This document shows, one piece after another, positions 1 through 7,948 of a stretch of DNA of 64,000 nucleotides. Position numbers and translations under genes: made by a program. The notes under the pieces were generated by a model. That model saw only the letters and a program-made list of their open reading frames with translations, did not search any database and had not been told where the DNA came from. The stretch covers positions 62,001-126,000 of the forward strand of contig NZ_BBYG01000015.1 of NCBI RefSeq assembly GCF_001184025.1. The letters run 5' to 3'. The stretch's first letter is position 1; every line of letters starts with the position of its first letter. This DNA is from Streptomyces maremycinicus (GTDB lineage: Bacteria; Actinomycetota; Actinomycetes; Streptomycetales; Streptomycetaceae).

Positions 1-1306
1 CGGCGAAGGAGTACGCGGTGTTCGCGGTCAGGCCGGTCACCGTGGCCGAGTTGGTGGTCGAAGCGGCCGCGGCGGTCTCGGTGGAGCCGCTGATCCGTAC
101 GACGTCGTAACCGGTGACACCGACGTCGTCCGTGGCGGCGGTCCACGTGAGCGTCGCCGAGGTGGCCGTCACACCGGAGGCGGTCGGGGTGCCCGGGGCG
201 GTCGGGGCCTGGGTGTCGCCCGGGGTGCCGCCACCGAAGACCGTGGCCTCCTCGGCGGTCTGCGCGATGCCGTTCACGCCGTTGAAGATGCGCTGTCCCC
301 AGGAAGTGAGCTGCGCGGTATCGAAGTTGAGCACCAGGTCGAGGATCGGGTCGGTGTTCCCGCTCCAGGACCAGGCGAGGTAGCCCAGGTCGAGCTGCTC
401 GGCGGCGGCCATCATGGTGTCCTCGTCGGGGTCGCCCCACTGGTCGGCGGGACCGCCGAACTCGCCTATGAGGATCGGGAGTCCGGCGTCGACGAAGGCG
501 TTCAGATAGTCGGTGATCTCCGCCGCCGTGTCGAACACGCTGTACATGTGGATCGAGAAGATCAGGTTGCCCGTGGTGTCGGCGGCGTACACGGACCGGG
601 CGTTGGCACGCATGACGCCCTGCCAGTCCTGGCCCCAGTTGGGCGCGTCCACCATGATCGTGTGCTGGAGGCCGGCGCCGCGCAGCTTCTTGATCGCGGC
701 GATGGTCGGATCGGTCCAGCCCGCCGGGTCGGTGTTGCCCCAGGGCTCGTTGCCGATGTTGACGACGATGTAGTCCTCCTGGCCGGCCAGTACGCTCTTC
801 AGGCCGATCCAGTAGTCGGCCGCCTGGTCGAGCGTGCCGGCGGCGGTGTCCTCGCCGTACCCGGTGGTGTCGTGCACCTCCAGCACGCAGATGAGCCGGT
901 TGGCCTTGCACTGCGCGACGACCGTCGTCACGTCCGACGCGCTGTTCGCGCTCCACCGGTGGCCGTCGGCGAGGACGACGCGCACCGCGTTGGCCCCCAT
1001 CGCCTTGATGTCGGCGAGGGACTGCTGCGTCCGGCCCGGATACCAGGTGTGGGCGTGGTTCACGCCGCGCATGACGAAGTCGTTCCCGTTGCTCTCGACC
1101 AGCCGGCCGTCGCTGATGTGCAGGCCGGTGGCGAGCGCGTCGGGCGCGCGGGTCTGGGCCTGGGCGGCGACCGGGCAGAGGGCGCCGACGAGGACCAGGC
1201 CGAGGAGGGCCGCGAGTTCGGCCAGCAGCATGCCCAGGGGGTGTTTCGTGCTGCGCTTCGCGCGCGCTGTCGTGCTCGTCGTGCTCCTTGTTGTTGTGGT
1301 TCTCAC
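1..1306 (-). CDS. Secreted GH5 endo-beta-1,4-mannanase with FnIII domain (3' end outside window)
   Basis: Read on the complement from a GTG at 1306 with GGAG 5 nt before it; 435 codons are visible before the window edge. Residues 1-50 are a secretion signal: a Thr/Arg-rich basic stretch, a hydrophobic core (LLAELAALLGLVLVGAL) and a likely cut after AQA. Residues 60-355 are a GH5 barrel; the opening GVNHAHTWYP is typical of the mannanase branch. The acid/base is probably Glu187 in NIGNEPWG and the nucleophile Glu282 in ILIGEFGG. After a Gly/Pro linker a fibronectin type III domain starts near 366 and continues off the edge; a carbohydrate-binding module usually follows in this family. The enzyme would cut mannan backbones outside the cell. 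A CebR-type operator at 1435-1448 suggests repression lifted by cello-oligosaccharides. Cellulase is the alternative GH5 activity. Confidence 0.85.
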   Translation of the reverse strand, partial: MRTTTTRSTTSTTARAKRSTKHPLGMLLAELAALLGLVLVGALCPVAAQAQTRAPDALATGLHISDGRLVESNGNDFVMRGVNHAHTWYPGRTQQSLADIKAMGANAVRVVLADGHRWSANSASDVTTVVAQCKANRLICVLEVHDTTGYGEDTAAGTLDQAADYWIGLKSVLAGQEDYIVVNIGNEPWGNTDPAGWTDPTIAAIKKLRGAGLQHTIMVDAPNWGQDWQGVMRANARSVYAADTTGNLIFSIHMYSVFDTAAEITDYLNAFVDAGLPILIGEFGGPADQWGDPDEDTMMAAAEQLDLGYLAWSWSGNTDPILDLVLNFDTAQLTSWGQRIFNGVNGIAQTAEEATVFGGGTPGDTQAPTAPGTPTASGVTATSATLTWTAATDDVGVTGYDVVRISGSTETAAAASTTNSATVTGLTANTAYSFA

Positions 1307-1434
1307 TGCGACTCCAGGAGTGAGGCCCAAGAACTCAGGCGACAGAGGGGTGGGGGCGTGCGGAGGACAGGTGGGGCGGAGTGCGGAGGACATGAGCGGT
1401 GGCATGTGGGGGCCACATAGGGGCTGACGACATG

Positions 1435-1448
1435 TGGGAGCGCTCCCA
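1435..1448. promoter_or_regulatory. CebR-type operator, perfect 14-bp palindrome
   Basis: TGGGAGCGCTCCCA matches exactly the consensus bound by CebR, the cellobiose/cellotriose-sensing LacI-family repressor of streptomycete cellulolytic genes. It lies about 130 nt upstream of the mannanase start, in the 248-nt gap after the gntR-type gene. ACGTCAAG occurs twice just upstream (1459-1466, 1470-1477; read as CTTGACGT on the gene strand), so a -35 may lie there. A second inverted repeat, ATGTGG-N3-CCACAT, sits at 1404-1418. Confidence 0.85.
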
Positions 1449-1554
1449 TGAAGCCACTACGTCAAGTACACGTCAAGACTTCGCGCAGGGTCTCCGGCTC
1501 CAGGGGTCCACGCGATCGCCGGACTCCCGGCCGGTGCACGGAAATCCCAGGGCG

Positions 1555-2298
1555 TCACGAAGCGGCGCGGCGGCCGCGCGCGGGCTTGCGGCCACGTGCC
1601 GCGCCCTCCGGCTCCAGTTGCTCCTCCACGGCCCGCTGCGCCCGAAGTGTCGCCCCCGCGATCAGGGCGGAGGCGAGCCCCCCGTCACGCTCCTCGCAGG
1701 CCTGGAGCAGCCGCTCCTGGTCGTCGACGCTGTGCGCGAGCCGGCCGGCCCGGGTCAGGCTGAGCCGCCGCAGCATCAGGGTGCGCAGGGCCAGGGAGTC
1801 CAGGATCTGCTTCAGCGTGGGATTGCCGGCGATCTCGGTCATCCGCTCCTGGAGCAGTACGTGGTTCCAGAAGTACCCGTCCACGTCACCGTCGTCGGCG
1901 AGGCCGCGCATCCGCTCGACCCGGGTGCGCAGCTCGGCCAGCTCCTCGTCGTCGGCCCGTTCCACGAGCAGGCCCGCGAGCATCGACAGGAGGTTCTTGC
2001 GCACCTGGTAGATGTCACGGATGTCCTGCGGGGTCGGCGCGGCCACCCTGGGACGGCGCCGCGCCTTCATCTCGACCAGCCCCTCCTGTTCGAGGAGCAT
2101 CAGCGCCTCGCGGACGGGCGTACGGCTGGTCTCGAACCGGCGTGACAGATCGACACTGTTGAGATCCCGACCCGGCTCCAGCCTGCCCTCGATGATGCCT
2201 GCGCCGACCCATCCGGCGATCTGCGCGACCAGCGGTTCACGTCTGTCCCGCAGCCGCAGGAGGCGCTCCAGCACGAGGTGCGTGTCCTGATCGCCCAT
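1555..2298 (-). CDS. GntR-family transcriptional regulator (FadR/FCD subfamily)
   Basis: 247 residues. An N-terminal winged helix-turn-helix (about 18-87) contains the GntR pattern SVDLSRRFETSRTPVREAL, followed by an all-helical FCD ligand-binding domain (about 93-220) with the usual helix starting DIRDIYQVRKNL. The C-terminal 25 residues are Arg/Ala-rich and probably disordered. FCD regulators usually bind small carboxylates or sugar acids. It lies upstream of the mannanase in the same direction, but 248 nt with a separate operator divide them, so co-transcription is uncertain and the ligand cannot be inferred from context. Confidence 0.85.
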   Translation of the reverse strand: MGDQDTHLVLERLLRLRDRREPLVAQIAGWVGAGIIEGRLEPGRDLNSVDLSRRFETSRTPVREALMLLEQEGLVEMKARRRPRVAAPTPQDIRDIYQVRKNLLSMLAGLLVERADDEELAELRTRVERMRGLADDGDVDGYFWNHVLLQERMTEIAGNPTLKQILDSLALRTLMLRRLSLTRAGRLAHSVDDQERLLQACEERDGGLASALIAGATLRAQRAVEEQLEPEGAARGRKPARGRRAAS

Positions 2299-2966
2299 GC
2301 GGCACTTCTCCCTGCCTGTCCCGGCTCACAGCGGACGCAACGGTGTCGACACTATCCCGCCCCCTGATGGTCCACACCGGAAACCCCCTGGTGGCTGTCG
2401 ACAGACGGGGCCAATACCGCAGTTCATCCCAGAAGCGAACAGAAACGTCGGCAAAAAGGTCGACAGACGTGGCGTCTCTCCGGTTCGGCGGCGGGATGCC
2501 CGGCGGCGATCGGCGGGCCACGACCCACACGGGGAGCAACCCGCCGCATGGAACCGACCGCCGATCGGCTCCCTCCGTCGGCACCGCGGTGGCCGCGCCC
2601 GGGGTCCCCTCGCGGGCGTCGAGGGACTCGGCGCGGACATGGACGTCGACGGGTCATCGCATCGGCGCGGGCGATGACCCGTTTTCGCTGGCGCTCCTCT
2701 GGACGGCACACTTCTCGACGGCGCCCTTCTCGACGGCGGTCTTCGCGATCCCCTCCCGATCGAGCCGATTTCGTCGAGCGCGTCCGATACGGAACCGTCC
2801 GCCCAATTCGGTGAATTCACTTGACCGTGACGTGGCGGCCATGTGTGGGTTCTGTACCCGCCGGTGGTCCGATGACGGCGTATCAGCCTTTCGGTCCTGA
2901 TTCGATCCGTCACCGCTCACGGGGAAGGCTTGCGGCGATATCCGCCGTGGAGTAACTACGTGAGCC
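2299..2966. other. 668-nt intergenic region with no convincing gene
   Basis: Open frames of 185-195 codons exist on both strands, but their translations are Arg/Ser/Pro-rich strings without recognisable domains and lack ribosome sites. The stretch should hold the promoters of the flanking divergent genes (gntR-type and yceI-like). I see no tRNA-like fold or clear repeat. Confidence 0.5.
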
Positions 2967-3626
2967 ATGAACCTGTTCACCCGCGGCGCATCCCCACGAC
3001 GCCCGGCTCCCCCCACAGCTCAGCAACCCCCCGCCGGCTCCCCCACCGCCGCCTCCGTCGGCCGGCCGCATCCCTCCCTCGCGGCGCTGACCGGTGACTG
3101 GATGATCGACCCGGCGCACAGCCGTATCGGTTTCTCCGTCCGGCACGCACTGGTCACCACCGTGCGCGGGGCATTCACGGAATACCGGAGCCGGCTCTAC
3201 TTCGACGGCCGGGACCCGGCCCGTTCACGGGCCGAGATCCTTTTGTCCACCGCGAGCATCGACACCGGAGTGGAACAACGCGACGCGCATGTGACCGGCC
3301 GTGACTTCCTGGACGCGGCGACCTATCCACATATGCGGTTCATCAGTACCGCCGTACAGCTCGCGGGCCCCGACGTCTATCGCATGACCGGCGATCTCAC
3401 CATCAGGGACATCACTCGTCCCGTGGCCCTCGAACTCACCTATATAGGACATGTCACCGACCCGTTCGGCTATGAACGGGCCGGTTTCGACGGCACCACC
3501 ACCATCGATCGTTCCGCATGGGGCCTCACGTACAACGCGCGGCTGGCCGAAGGCGGCGCCATGGTCAGCGAGAAGGTGCGCCTCCAGTTCGACATCGCCG
3601 CCATTCGCACCCCTGCCGCCGGGTGA
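2967..3626 (+). CDS. YceI-family protein
   Basis: 219 residues. The first 40 are a Pro/Ala/Thr-rich, probably disordered extension without a signal peptide, so the protein is likely cytoplasmic, unlike periplasmic E. coli YceI. Residues 41-213 show the YceI lipocalin-like barrel signatures: DWMIDPAHSRIGFSVRHALV at the start, the AEILLSTASIDTGVEQRDAHV region, SDFLDAATYPHM-type DFLDAATYPHMRF, and DLTIRDITRPVALEL. The family binds isoprenoid or other long hydrophobic ligands. It stands alone, convergent with the thioesterase gene. ATG at 2967 is the first good start; no strong ribosome site precedes it. Confidence 0.88.
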   Translation: MNLFTRGASPRRPAPPTAQQPPAGSPTAASVGRPHPSLAALTGDWMIDPAHSRIGFSVRHALVTTVRGAFTEYRSRLYFDGRDPARSRAEILLSTASIDTGVEQRDAHVTGRDFLDAATYPHMRFISTAVQLAGPDVYRMTGDLTIRDITRPVALELTYIGHVTDPFGYERAGFDGTTTIDRSAWGLTYNARLAEGGAMVSEKVRLQFDIAAIRTPAAG

Positions 3627-3684
3627 CCGGCGCGCGGCCTTCCGGCGGGCGGCGACGGGAGGTCCGGTCCCGTACGGCGCCGGG

Positions 3685-4185
3685 TCAGCTCTGGGGGCGA
3701 GGCACCGGGAAGAGCAGGCAGCTGCTGGTGGCGTGGGCGAGGAGACGGTCCCTCGCGTCGAACAACTGCGCCTGGGCCAGCGCGGTCTGACGGCCGCCGC
3801 TGACCACCGTGCCGACGGCACGGACCGTGCCCGTGTCCGCGGTGATCCGCCGCAGGAACTTCACCGTCAGGTCGAGCGAGGTGTACGCCATGCCCTGCGG
3901 GAGAGTGGACTGGACGGCGCACCCCGCCGCCGAGTCGAGCAGGGTGGCGAAGATCCCGCCGTGGACGCTGCCGATCGGGTTGTAGTGCTCCTCGCCGGGC
4001 GTCAGGGCGAAAACGGCCCTGCCGGGCTCCACCTCGACCAGGGAGAAGTCGACGGCACGACTGACGGGCGGTACCGGCAACCGTCCCGCCTGAAGCTCCC
4101 GCAGGAAGTCGATCCCGGCCATGCGTCCGGCGGCGTCCGCCAGGATCGCCGGATCCTCCCACTCATACGTACGTGTACGTCCCAC
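3685..4185 (-). CDS. PaaI/YbgC-type hotdog thioesterase
   Basis: 166 residues from a GTG at 4185 preceded by AGGAGG at 9-nt spacing. Residues 50-160 form a single hotdog domain. His75-Gly76-Gly77 (in NPIGSVHGG) and Asp84 on the following helix are the usual active-site positions of PaaI-like acyl-CoA thioesterases. It would hydrolyse small or aromatic acyl-CoA esters in the cytoplasm. It is divergent from the HxlR gene and the two promoters interlock, so the HxlR protein is a likely regulator. The substrate is not predictable from sequence. Confidence 0.85.
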   Translation of the reverse strand: MGRTRTYEWEDPAILADAAGRMAGIDFLRELQAGRLPVPPVSRAVDFSLVEVEPGRAVFALTPGEEHYNPIGSVHGGIFATLLDSAAGCAVQSTLPQGMAYTSLDLTVKFLRRITADTGTVRAVGTVVSGGRQTALAQAQLFDARDRLLAHATSSCLLFPVPRPQS

Positions 4186-4216
4186 GGCCGTGCGCCTCCT
4201 CTGACTTTTGCAGGTG

Positions 4217-4246
4217 AAGCTAGCCTCCGCCCCACCTGACTGTCAA
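4217..4246 (-). promoter_or_regulatory. HrdB-type promoter of the thioesterase gene
   Basis: On the complement, -35 TTGACA (4246-4241), 18-nt spacer, -10 TAGCTT (4222-4217), giving a leader of about 25 nt that contains the AGGAGG ribosome site. The -35 overlaps the -35 of the oppositely directed HxlR promoter. Confidence 0.75.
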
Positions 4247-4269
4247 TGAAGAAGCCAGGGCCCTACGAT
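4240..4269 (+). promoter_or_regulatory. Leaderless promoter of the HxlR-family regulator
   Basis: -35 CTGTCA (4240-4245), 18-nt spacer, -10 TACGAT (4264-4269), then 6 nt and the ATG at 4276, so transcription should begin at the start codon. The -35 boxes of this and the opposing promoter share 4241-4245. Confidence 0.6.
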
Positions 4270-4275
4270 GGCGGG

Positions 4276-4743
4276 ATGGAGTGGCTTGAGGCGAGCACGG
4301 AGAACTGTCCCGTCCAGCGCACGCTGGACGTGATCGGGGAGAAGTGGACCTTGCTGATCCTGCGCGACGCCGTCAACGGGGTCCGCCGCTTCGACGACTT
4401 CCACCGGCACATCGGCCTGTCGGAGGCCGTCCTCAGCGACCGTCTGCGCAAGCTGACCGCGGCCGGCGTCCTGCGGACCGTCCCCTACCGGGAACCGGGC
4501 AGCCGCCCCCGCAACGAGTACCGCCTGACCCGCAAGGGCTGGGATCTGTGGCCCGTCCTGATGGCGCTGAGCCAGTGGGGCGAGGCGTACACCCTCGACT
4601 CCGAGGAGCCCGTGCTGGATGTGCGCCACACCGACTGCGGCGCGCCGCTCCGGGTCGTCGTCGAGTGCTCCGCGGAACACTCCGCCCTCGGCCCCGGGGA
4701 GGTCACCGCCCGGCTGGGGCCGGGCGCCCGGCCCCGGGCGTGA
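4276..4743 (+). CDS. HxlR-family winged-helix regulator
   Basis: 155 residues from the ATG at 4276, chosen because a -10 box ends 6 nt before it. An in-frame ATG 30 nt upstream lies within the promoter. The HxlR hallmark NCPVQRTLDVIGEKWTLLIL starts near residue 9, followed by the recognition helix region SEAVLSDRLRKLTAAGVL and wing. HxlR proteins often sense quinones, aldehydes or electrophiles through a Cys near the N terminus; Cys10 fits that position. The C terminus (about 115-155) is an extended tail with a second Cys pair. Divergent to the thioesterase and upstream of an NmrA-type reductase, a pairing seen in qorR-qor2-like loci. Confidence 0.88.
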   Translation: MEWLEASTENCPVQRTLDVIGEKWTLLILRDAVNGVRRFDDFHRHIGLSEAVLSDRLRKLTAAGVLRTVPYREPGSRPRNEYRLTRKGWDLWPVLMALSQWGEAYTLDSEEPVLDVRHTDCGAPLRVVVECSAEHSALGPGEVTARLGPGARPRA

Positions 4744-4909
4744 CCGTGACGTCGTACGCCTCCGGGTGGAACCGGGCCGGCCGTCGGCGCGTCCGGCCCG
4801 TCGATGAGGGCCGGCCCATTGCGGTGCGACGCGCCCAGGCGCATCGCCGCTCGTGGAGGAAGCCTTCGTCCCGCCCGCAGCGGACCGACAGAAGTACGGA
4901 AGTGATGTC

Positions 4910-5764
4910 ATGACCGACTCCCCCCTGCCGACCCTGGTGATCACCGGAGCCACCGGCCGGATCGGCGGTCGCGTCGCCCGCCGCCTGGCCGCGCGGGGAG
5001 TGGCCCAGCGGCTGCTGGCCCGCAGCCCCGAGCGGGCACCGCGACTGCCTGACGCCACGCCGGTCCAGGGCGGTTACGGCGACCACGACGCCGTCGTCCG
5101 CGCCCTGCGCGGCGCCAGGACCGTGTTCATGGTGTCCGCCTCCGAGAGCCCCGACCGGCTCGCCCAGCACAGGACCTTCGTGGACGCCGCGGCGGAGGCG
5201 GGCGTCGAGCATCTCGTCTACCTCTCCTTCTTCGGCGCCGCACCCGACGCCACCTTCACCCTCGCCCGCGACCACTTCCACACCGAGGAACACATCCGCG
5301 CGAAGGGCCTGTCGTACACGTTCCTGCGCGACAACCTCTACGCGGAGTTCGTCCCCGATCTGGCCGGTGAGGACGGCGTCATCCGCGGTCCTGCCGGGCA
5401 GGGGCGTGCCGCGTTCGTCTCGCAGGACGACGTCGCCGACGCCGCCACCGCCGTGCTGGCCCGGCCGGCCGACCACGCCGGACGCGTCCACGACCTGACC
5501 GGGCCCGACGCGCTGACCTTCGCGCAGGCCGCGGTGATCCTCTCCGAGGCGCGGGGTCGCACCGTCACCTACCGGGAGGAGACGGTCGAGGAGGCGTACG
5601 CCTCCCGTGCCTCCTACGGCGCACCGCGCTGGCAGCTCGACGCCTGGGTGTCGACGTACACGGCCGTCGCCGCCGGTGAGCTCGACGGGGTCAGCGAGGC
5701 CGTGCCCCGCCTCACGGGCCGCCCCGCGACCCCGCTCGCCGAGGTCGTCCGCACCCGGGACTGA
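4910..5764 (+). CDS. NmrA/Qor2-type atypical short-chain reductase
   Basis: 284 residues. The N-terminal dinucleotide-binding loop GATGRIGG (13-20) begins a Rossmann fold of the NmrA-like atypical SDR family; HFHTEEHIRAKGLSYTFLRDNLYAEF and the later region DDVADAATAVLA follow the pattern of QOR2-type quinone reductases. No classical Tyr-x3-Lys pair is evident, as usual for this branch. The ATG at 4910 is preceded by GGAAG; an upstream in-frame ATG at 4853 would add 19 poorly conserved residues. It follows the HxlR gene by 166 nt in the same direction and is the likely regulated target. Confidence 0.82.
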   Translation: MTDSPLPTLVITGATGRIGGRVARRLAARGVAQRLLARSPERAPRLPDATPVQGGYGDHDAVVRALRGARTVFMVSASESPDRLAQHRTFVDAAAEAGVEHLVYLSFFGAAPDATFTLARDHFHTEEHIRAKGLSYTFLRDNLYAEFVPDLAGEDGVIRGPAGQGRAAFVSQDDVADAATAVLARPADHAGRVHDLTGPDALTFAQAAVILSEARGRTVTYREETVEEAYASRASYGAPRWQLDAWVSTYTAVAAGELDGVSEAVPRLTGRPATPLAEVVRTRD

Positions 5765-5895
5765 GGTCGCCCCCCTCATCGACATGTCGTTTTCTGACCA
5801 TCCGTGGTCGCCAACAGGTGACGGCAACCCTTCCTCGTCGGCCTAGTTTGAACACATCACCCCCGCGCAACCGCCGACGAGGAAGACAGACGGTC

Positions 5896-6750
5896 ATGAG
5901 CAACGCCAACACCCACGCCAACACCCACGCCAACACCCACGCCCACGCCAACGCCAACGCCAACGCCAACGCCAACGCCAACGCCAACGCCAACGCCAAC
6001 GCCAAGGACATCGTCCGTCGGGCCGCCACCGAGTTGTTCGGCGACAAGGATCCCTCCGCCGTGGACCGCTGGGTCGCCTCCGGCTACACACAGCACAGTG
6101 CCCTCGCGGCCGACGGTCCGGAGGCGCTGCGCGCTCTGATCGCGGGCCTCGGCGCCGACTTCCGCTACGAGGGTGTCCGGGTCGTCGCCGACGGCGACCT
6201 GGTCGCCCTGCACGGCACCTACCACGGCTTCGGCCCCGACCCGCTCGTCGGTTTCGACATCTTCCGGGTGGCCGACGGCAGGCTCGCCGAGCACTGGGAC
6301 GCGCTGACCCCGTACGTCAAGGACACCGTGTCGGGCCGCACCCAGACCGACGGTCCCGCCGAGCCCACCGACGCCGACCGGACCGCGGCCAACCGGGCCC
6401 TGGTGACGGAGTTCGCGGAGAAGGTGCTCGTCGGCGCCGACTACTCGGTCCTGACCGACTACATCTCCACCGAGACGTACCACCAACACAACCCGGAGGC
6501 CGCCGACGGGCTGGACGGCTTCGGCGCGGCCGCCGCGCGGTGGGCCGAGCAGGGCAGGAACCTCGTCTACACCGAGGTCCACCGGGTCATCGCCGAGGGC
6601 GATCTCGTCCTGGTGCAGTCCGAGGGCGTGTTCGGGGTGCCGGTCGCCTACTACGACCTCTTCCGCGTCGCCGACGGAAAGATCGTCGAGCACTGGGACG
6701 TCATCGCCCCCGTCCCGGCCGAACTCCCGCACGCCAACGGCCTGTTCTGA
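5896..6750 (+). CDS. Two-domain SnoaL-like (NTF2 fold) protein with Asn-Ala repeat N terminus
   Basis: 284 residues. Residues 3-36 are low complexity: three Asn-Thr-His-Ala units and then nine Asn-Ala pairs encoded by exact AACGCC hexamers. Two tandem SnoaL-like polyketide cyclase/NTF2 domains follow (about 38-145 and 170-278), each ending in the pattern DxFRVADGxxxEHWDxxxP. SnoaL-like proteins are small cone-shaped barrels acting as cyclases, isomerases or unknown enzymes; the function here is not predictable. An alternative upstream start exists, but ATG at 5896 is the first with the conserved order. The repeat sits at the extreme N terminus and should be tolerated structurally. Confidence 0.8.
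   Translation: MSNANTHANTHANTHAHANANANANANANANANANAKDIVRRAATELFGDKDPSAVDRWVASGYTQHSALAADGPEALRALIAGLGADFRYEGVRVVADGDLVALHGTYHGFGPDPLVGFDIFRVADGRLAEHWDALTPYVKDTVSGRTQTDGPAEPTDADRTAANRALVTEFAEKVLVGADYSVLTDYISTETYHQHNPEAADGLDGFGAAAARWAEQGRNLVYTEVHRVIAEGDLVLVQSEGVFGVPVAYYDLFRVADGKIVEHWDVIAPVPAELPHANGLF
5902..6003 (+). repeat. Coding minisatellite: three 12-bp units then nine AACGCC hexamers
   Basis: Three copies of AACACCCACGCC (plus a partial CACGCC) are followed by nine uninterrupted AACGCC units at 5950-6003. Unit lengths are multiples of three, so copy-number change would keep the reading frame and only alter tail length. Confidence 0.95.
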
Positions 6751-6979
6751 CGGCGGCTCCTCGACCGGCACGCACCGTCCGGCGGTACGGGCGCACCGTC
6801 GTGCTCGAGCCGGGGCCGGGCACTCCTCCCCCACCGCCGGACCGCTCGCCGATCGGCAGTCCCCGTCCCGTTCACCGGTCCACCGACCCGGTGCCGCACA
6901 CCGATCCGCCGTGGGCCGTCCCGCGCACCGAATCCACCGTCCGCCGTCCGCCGTCCGCTGTCCCACCCGGAGCCGCTCC

Positions 6980-7942
6980 ATGACCACCGCCCGGTCGCGG
7001 TCCAGCCGTCCCGCCGGGGCGTTGCCACTGGCCGCCTATCGCGGGGCCGTCGCCCTGGACGAACCCTTCCGTCCGTCCGTGGCACCCGCCCCGGCCGGAC
7101 AACTGGACCAGCACGTGCGCGCGGCACTGCGCCTCCTGCTCGGCACCGAACCGGCCGTGTCGCTCCCGGGCCTGCCGCCCGGCTCCTCGCCCGACACGGA
7201 GCACCTCGACGCGGCCGAGGCGCGACGGCTCCTGCGTGCCGTGCTGACGGTCCGTCCTCCCGGCCCGCTGCCCGAGGGTGCCGGGGACGCCGTGGACCGG
7301 GTCCTCGGTGCCGAGCGTCTCCTGCGGACCGGCGTCACGGCGCTCCATCTGCCCACGATCGCGGAGGAGTTCCCCGGCACGGCCTTCCCGGCGGCCCGGC
7401 ACACCGCGCTGTGGCGGGGGGACATCACCACCCTTGTGACGGACGCCCTGGTCAACGCCGCCAACAGCGCTCTGCTCGGCTGCTTCCGTCCCCTGCACGC
7501 CTGCGTCGACAACGTCGTCCACCACGCCGCCGGACCCCGGCTGCGCGACGACTGCCACACCGTCGTCGGGCTTCAGGGCGCCGCCGAGCCGACCGGCGGC
7601 GCCAAGATCACTCGCGGCTACCATCTCCCCGCCCGGCACGTCCTGCACACCGTGGGCCCGATCGTCGACGGCCGGCCCGGCGCCGCGGACGCGCGGGCAC
7701 TGGCCTCGTCCTACCGCGCCTGTCTGGACCTGGCCGCCGAGGTGGGGACGATCCGCACCGTCGCCCTGTGCGCGGTGAGCACGGGCGTCTTCGGTTACCC
7801 GAAGGACGAGGCCGCCCTCGTGGCCCTGCGCACGGTCGCCGACTGGCTCGACGTACACCCCGGCCGGTTCGACCGGGTCGTGTTCACCGTCTACGAGGAC
7901 GCCGACGTGAGCGCGTACCGACGCGGCCTCGCCCGACGGTGA
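6980..7942 (+). CDS. Zinc-type macrodomain protein, ADP-ribosyl hydrolase linked to SirTM
   Basis: 320 residues from the ATG at 6980. An N-terminal helical extension (about 1-135) precedes a macrodomain (about 138-318). Motifs of the SirTM-associated zinc macrodomain are present: WRGDITTLVTDALVNAANS (145-163), then GCFRPLHACVDN with candidate zinc ligands Cys168, His173 and Cys175, EPTGGAKITRGY, HVLHTVGP, and the phosphate loop STGVFGYP (267-274). This family removes ADP-ribose placed on proteins by class M sirtuins. The sirtuin gene lies 1 kb downstream on the same strand, with an AraC gene in between on the other strand. Its 3' end is 6 nt from that convergent gene. Confidence 0.88.
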   Translation: MTTARSRSSRPAGALPLAAYRGAVALDEPFRPSVAPAPAGQLDQHVRAALRLLLGTEPAVSLPGLPPGSSPDTEHLDAAEARRLLRAVLTVRPPGPLPEGAGDAVDRVLGAERLLRTGVTALHLPTIAEEFPGTAFPAARHTALWRGDITTLVTDALVNAANSALLGCFRPLHACVDNVVHHAAGPRLRDDCHTVVGLQGAAEPTGGAKITRGYHLPARHVLHTVGPIVDGRPGAADARALASSYRACLDLAAEVGTIRTVALCAVSTGVFGYPKDEAALVALRTVADWLDVHPGRFDRVVFTVYEDADVSAYRRGLARR

Positions 7943-7948
7943 GCGTTC

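Noticed and set aside
2326-2913. Overlapping long open frames on both strands in the 2299-2966 gap
   Set aside because: Translations are Arg/Ser/Pro-rich, with no domain, no ribosome site and no neighbour support; they arise from high GC content.
5857-6987. Reverse-strand frame with a Val-Gly repeat
   Set aside because: It is the mirror of the AACGCC repeat in the SnoaL-like gene, whose forward frame has two clear domains.
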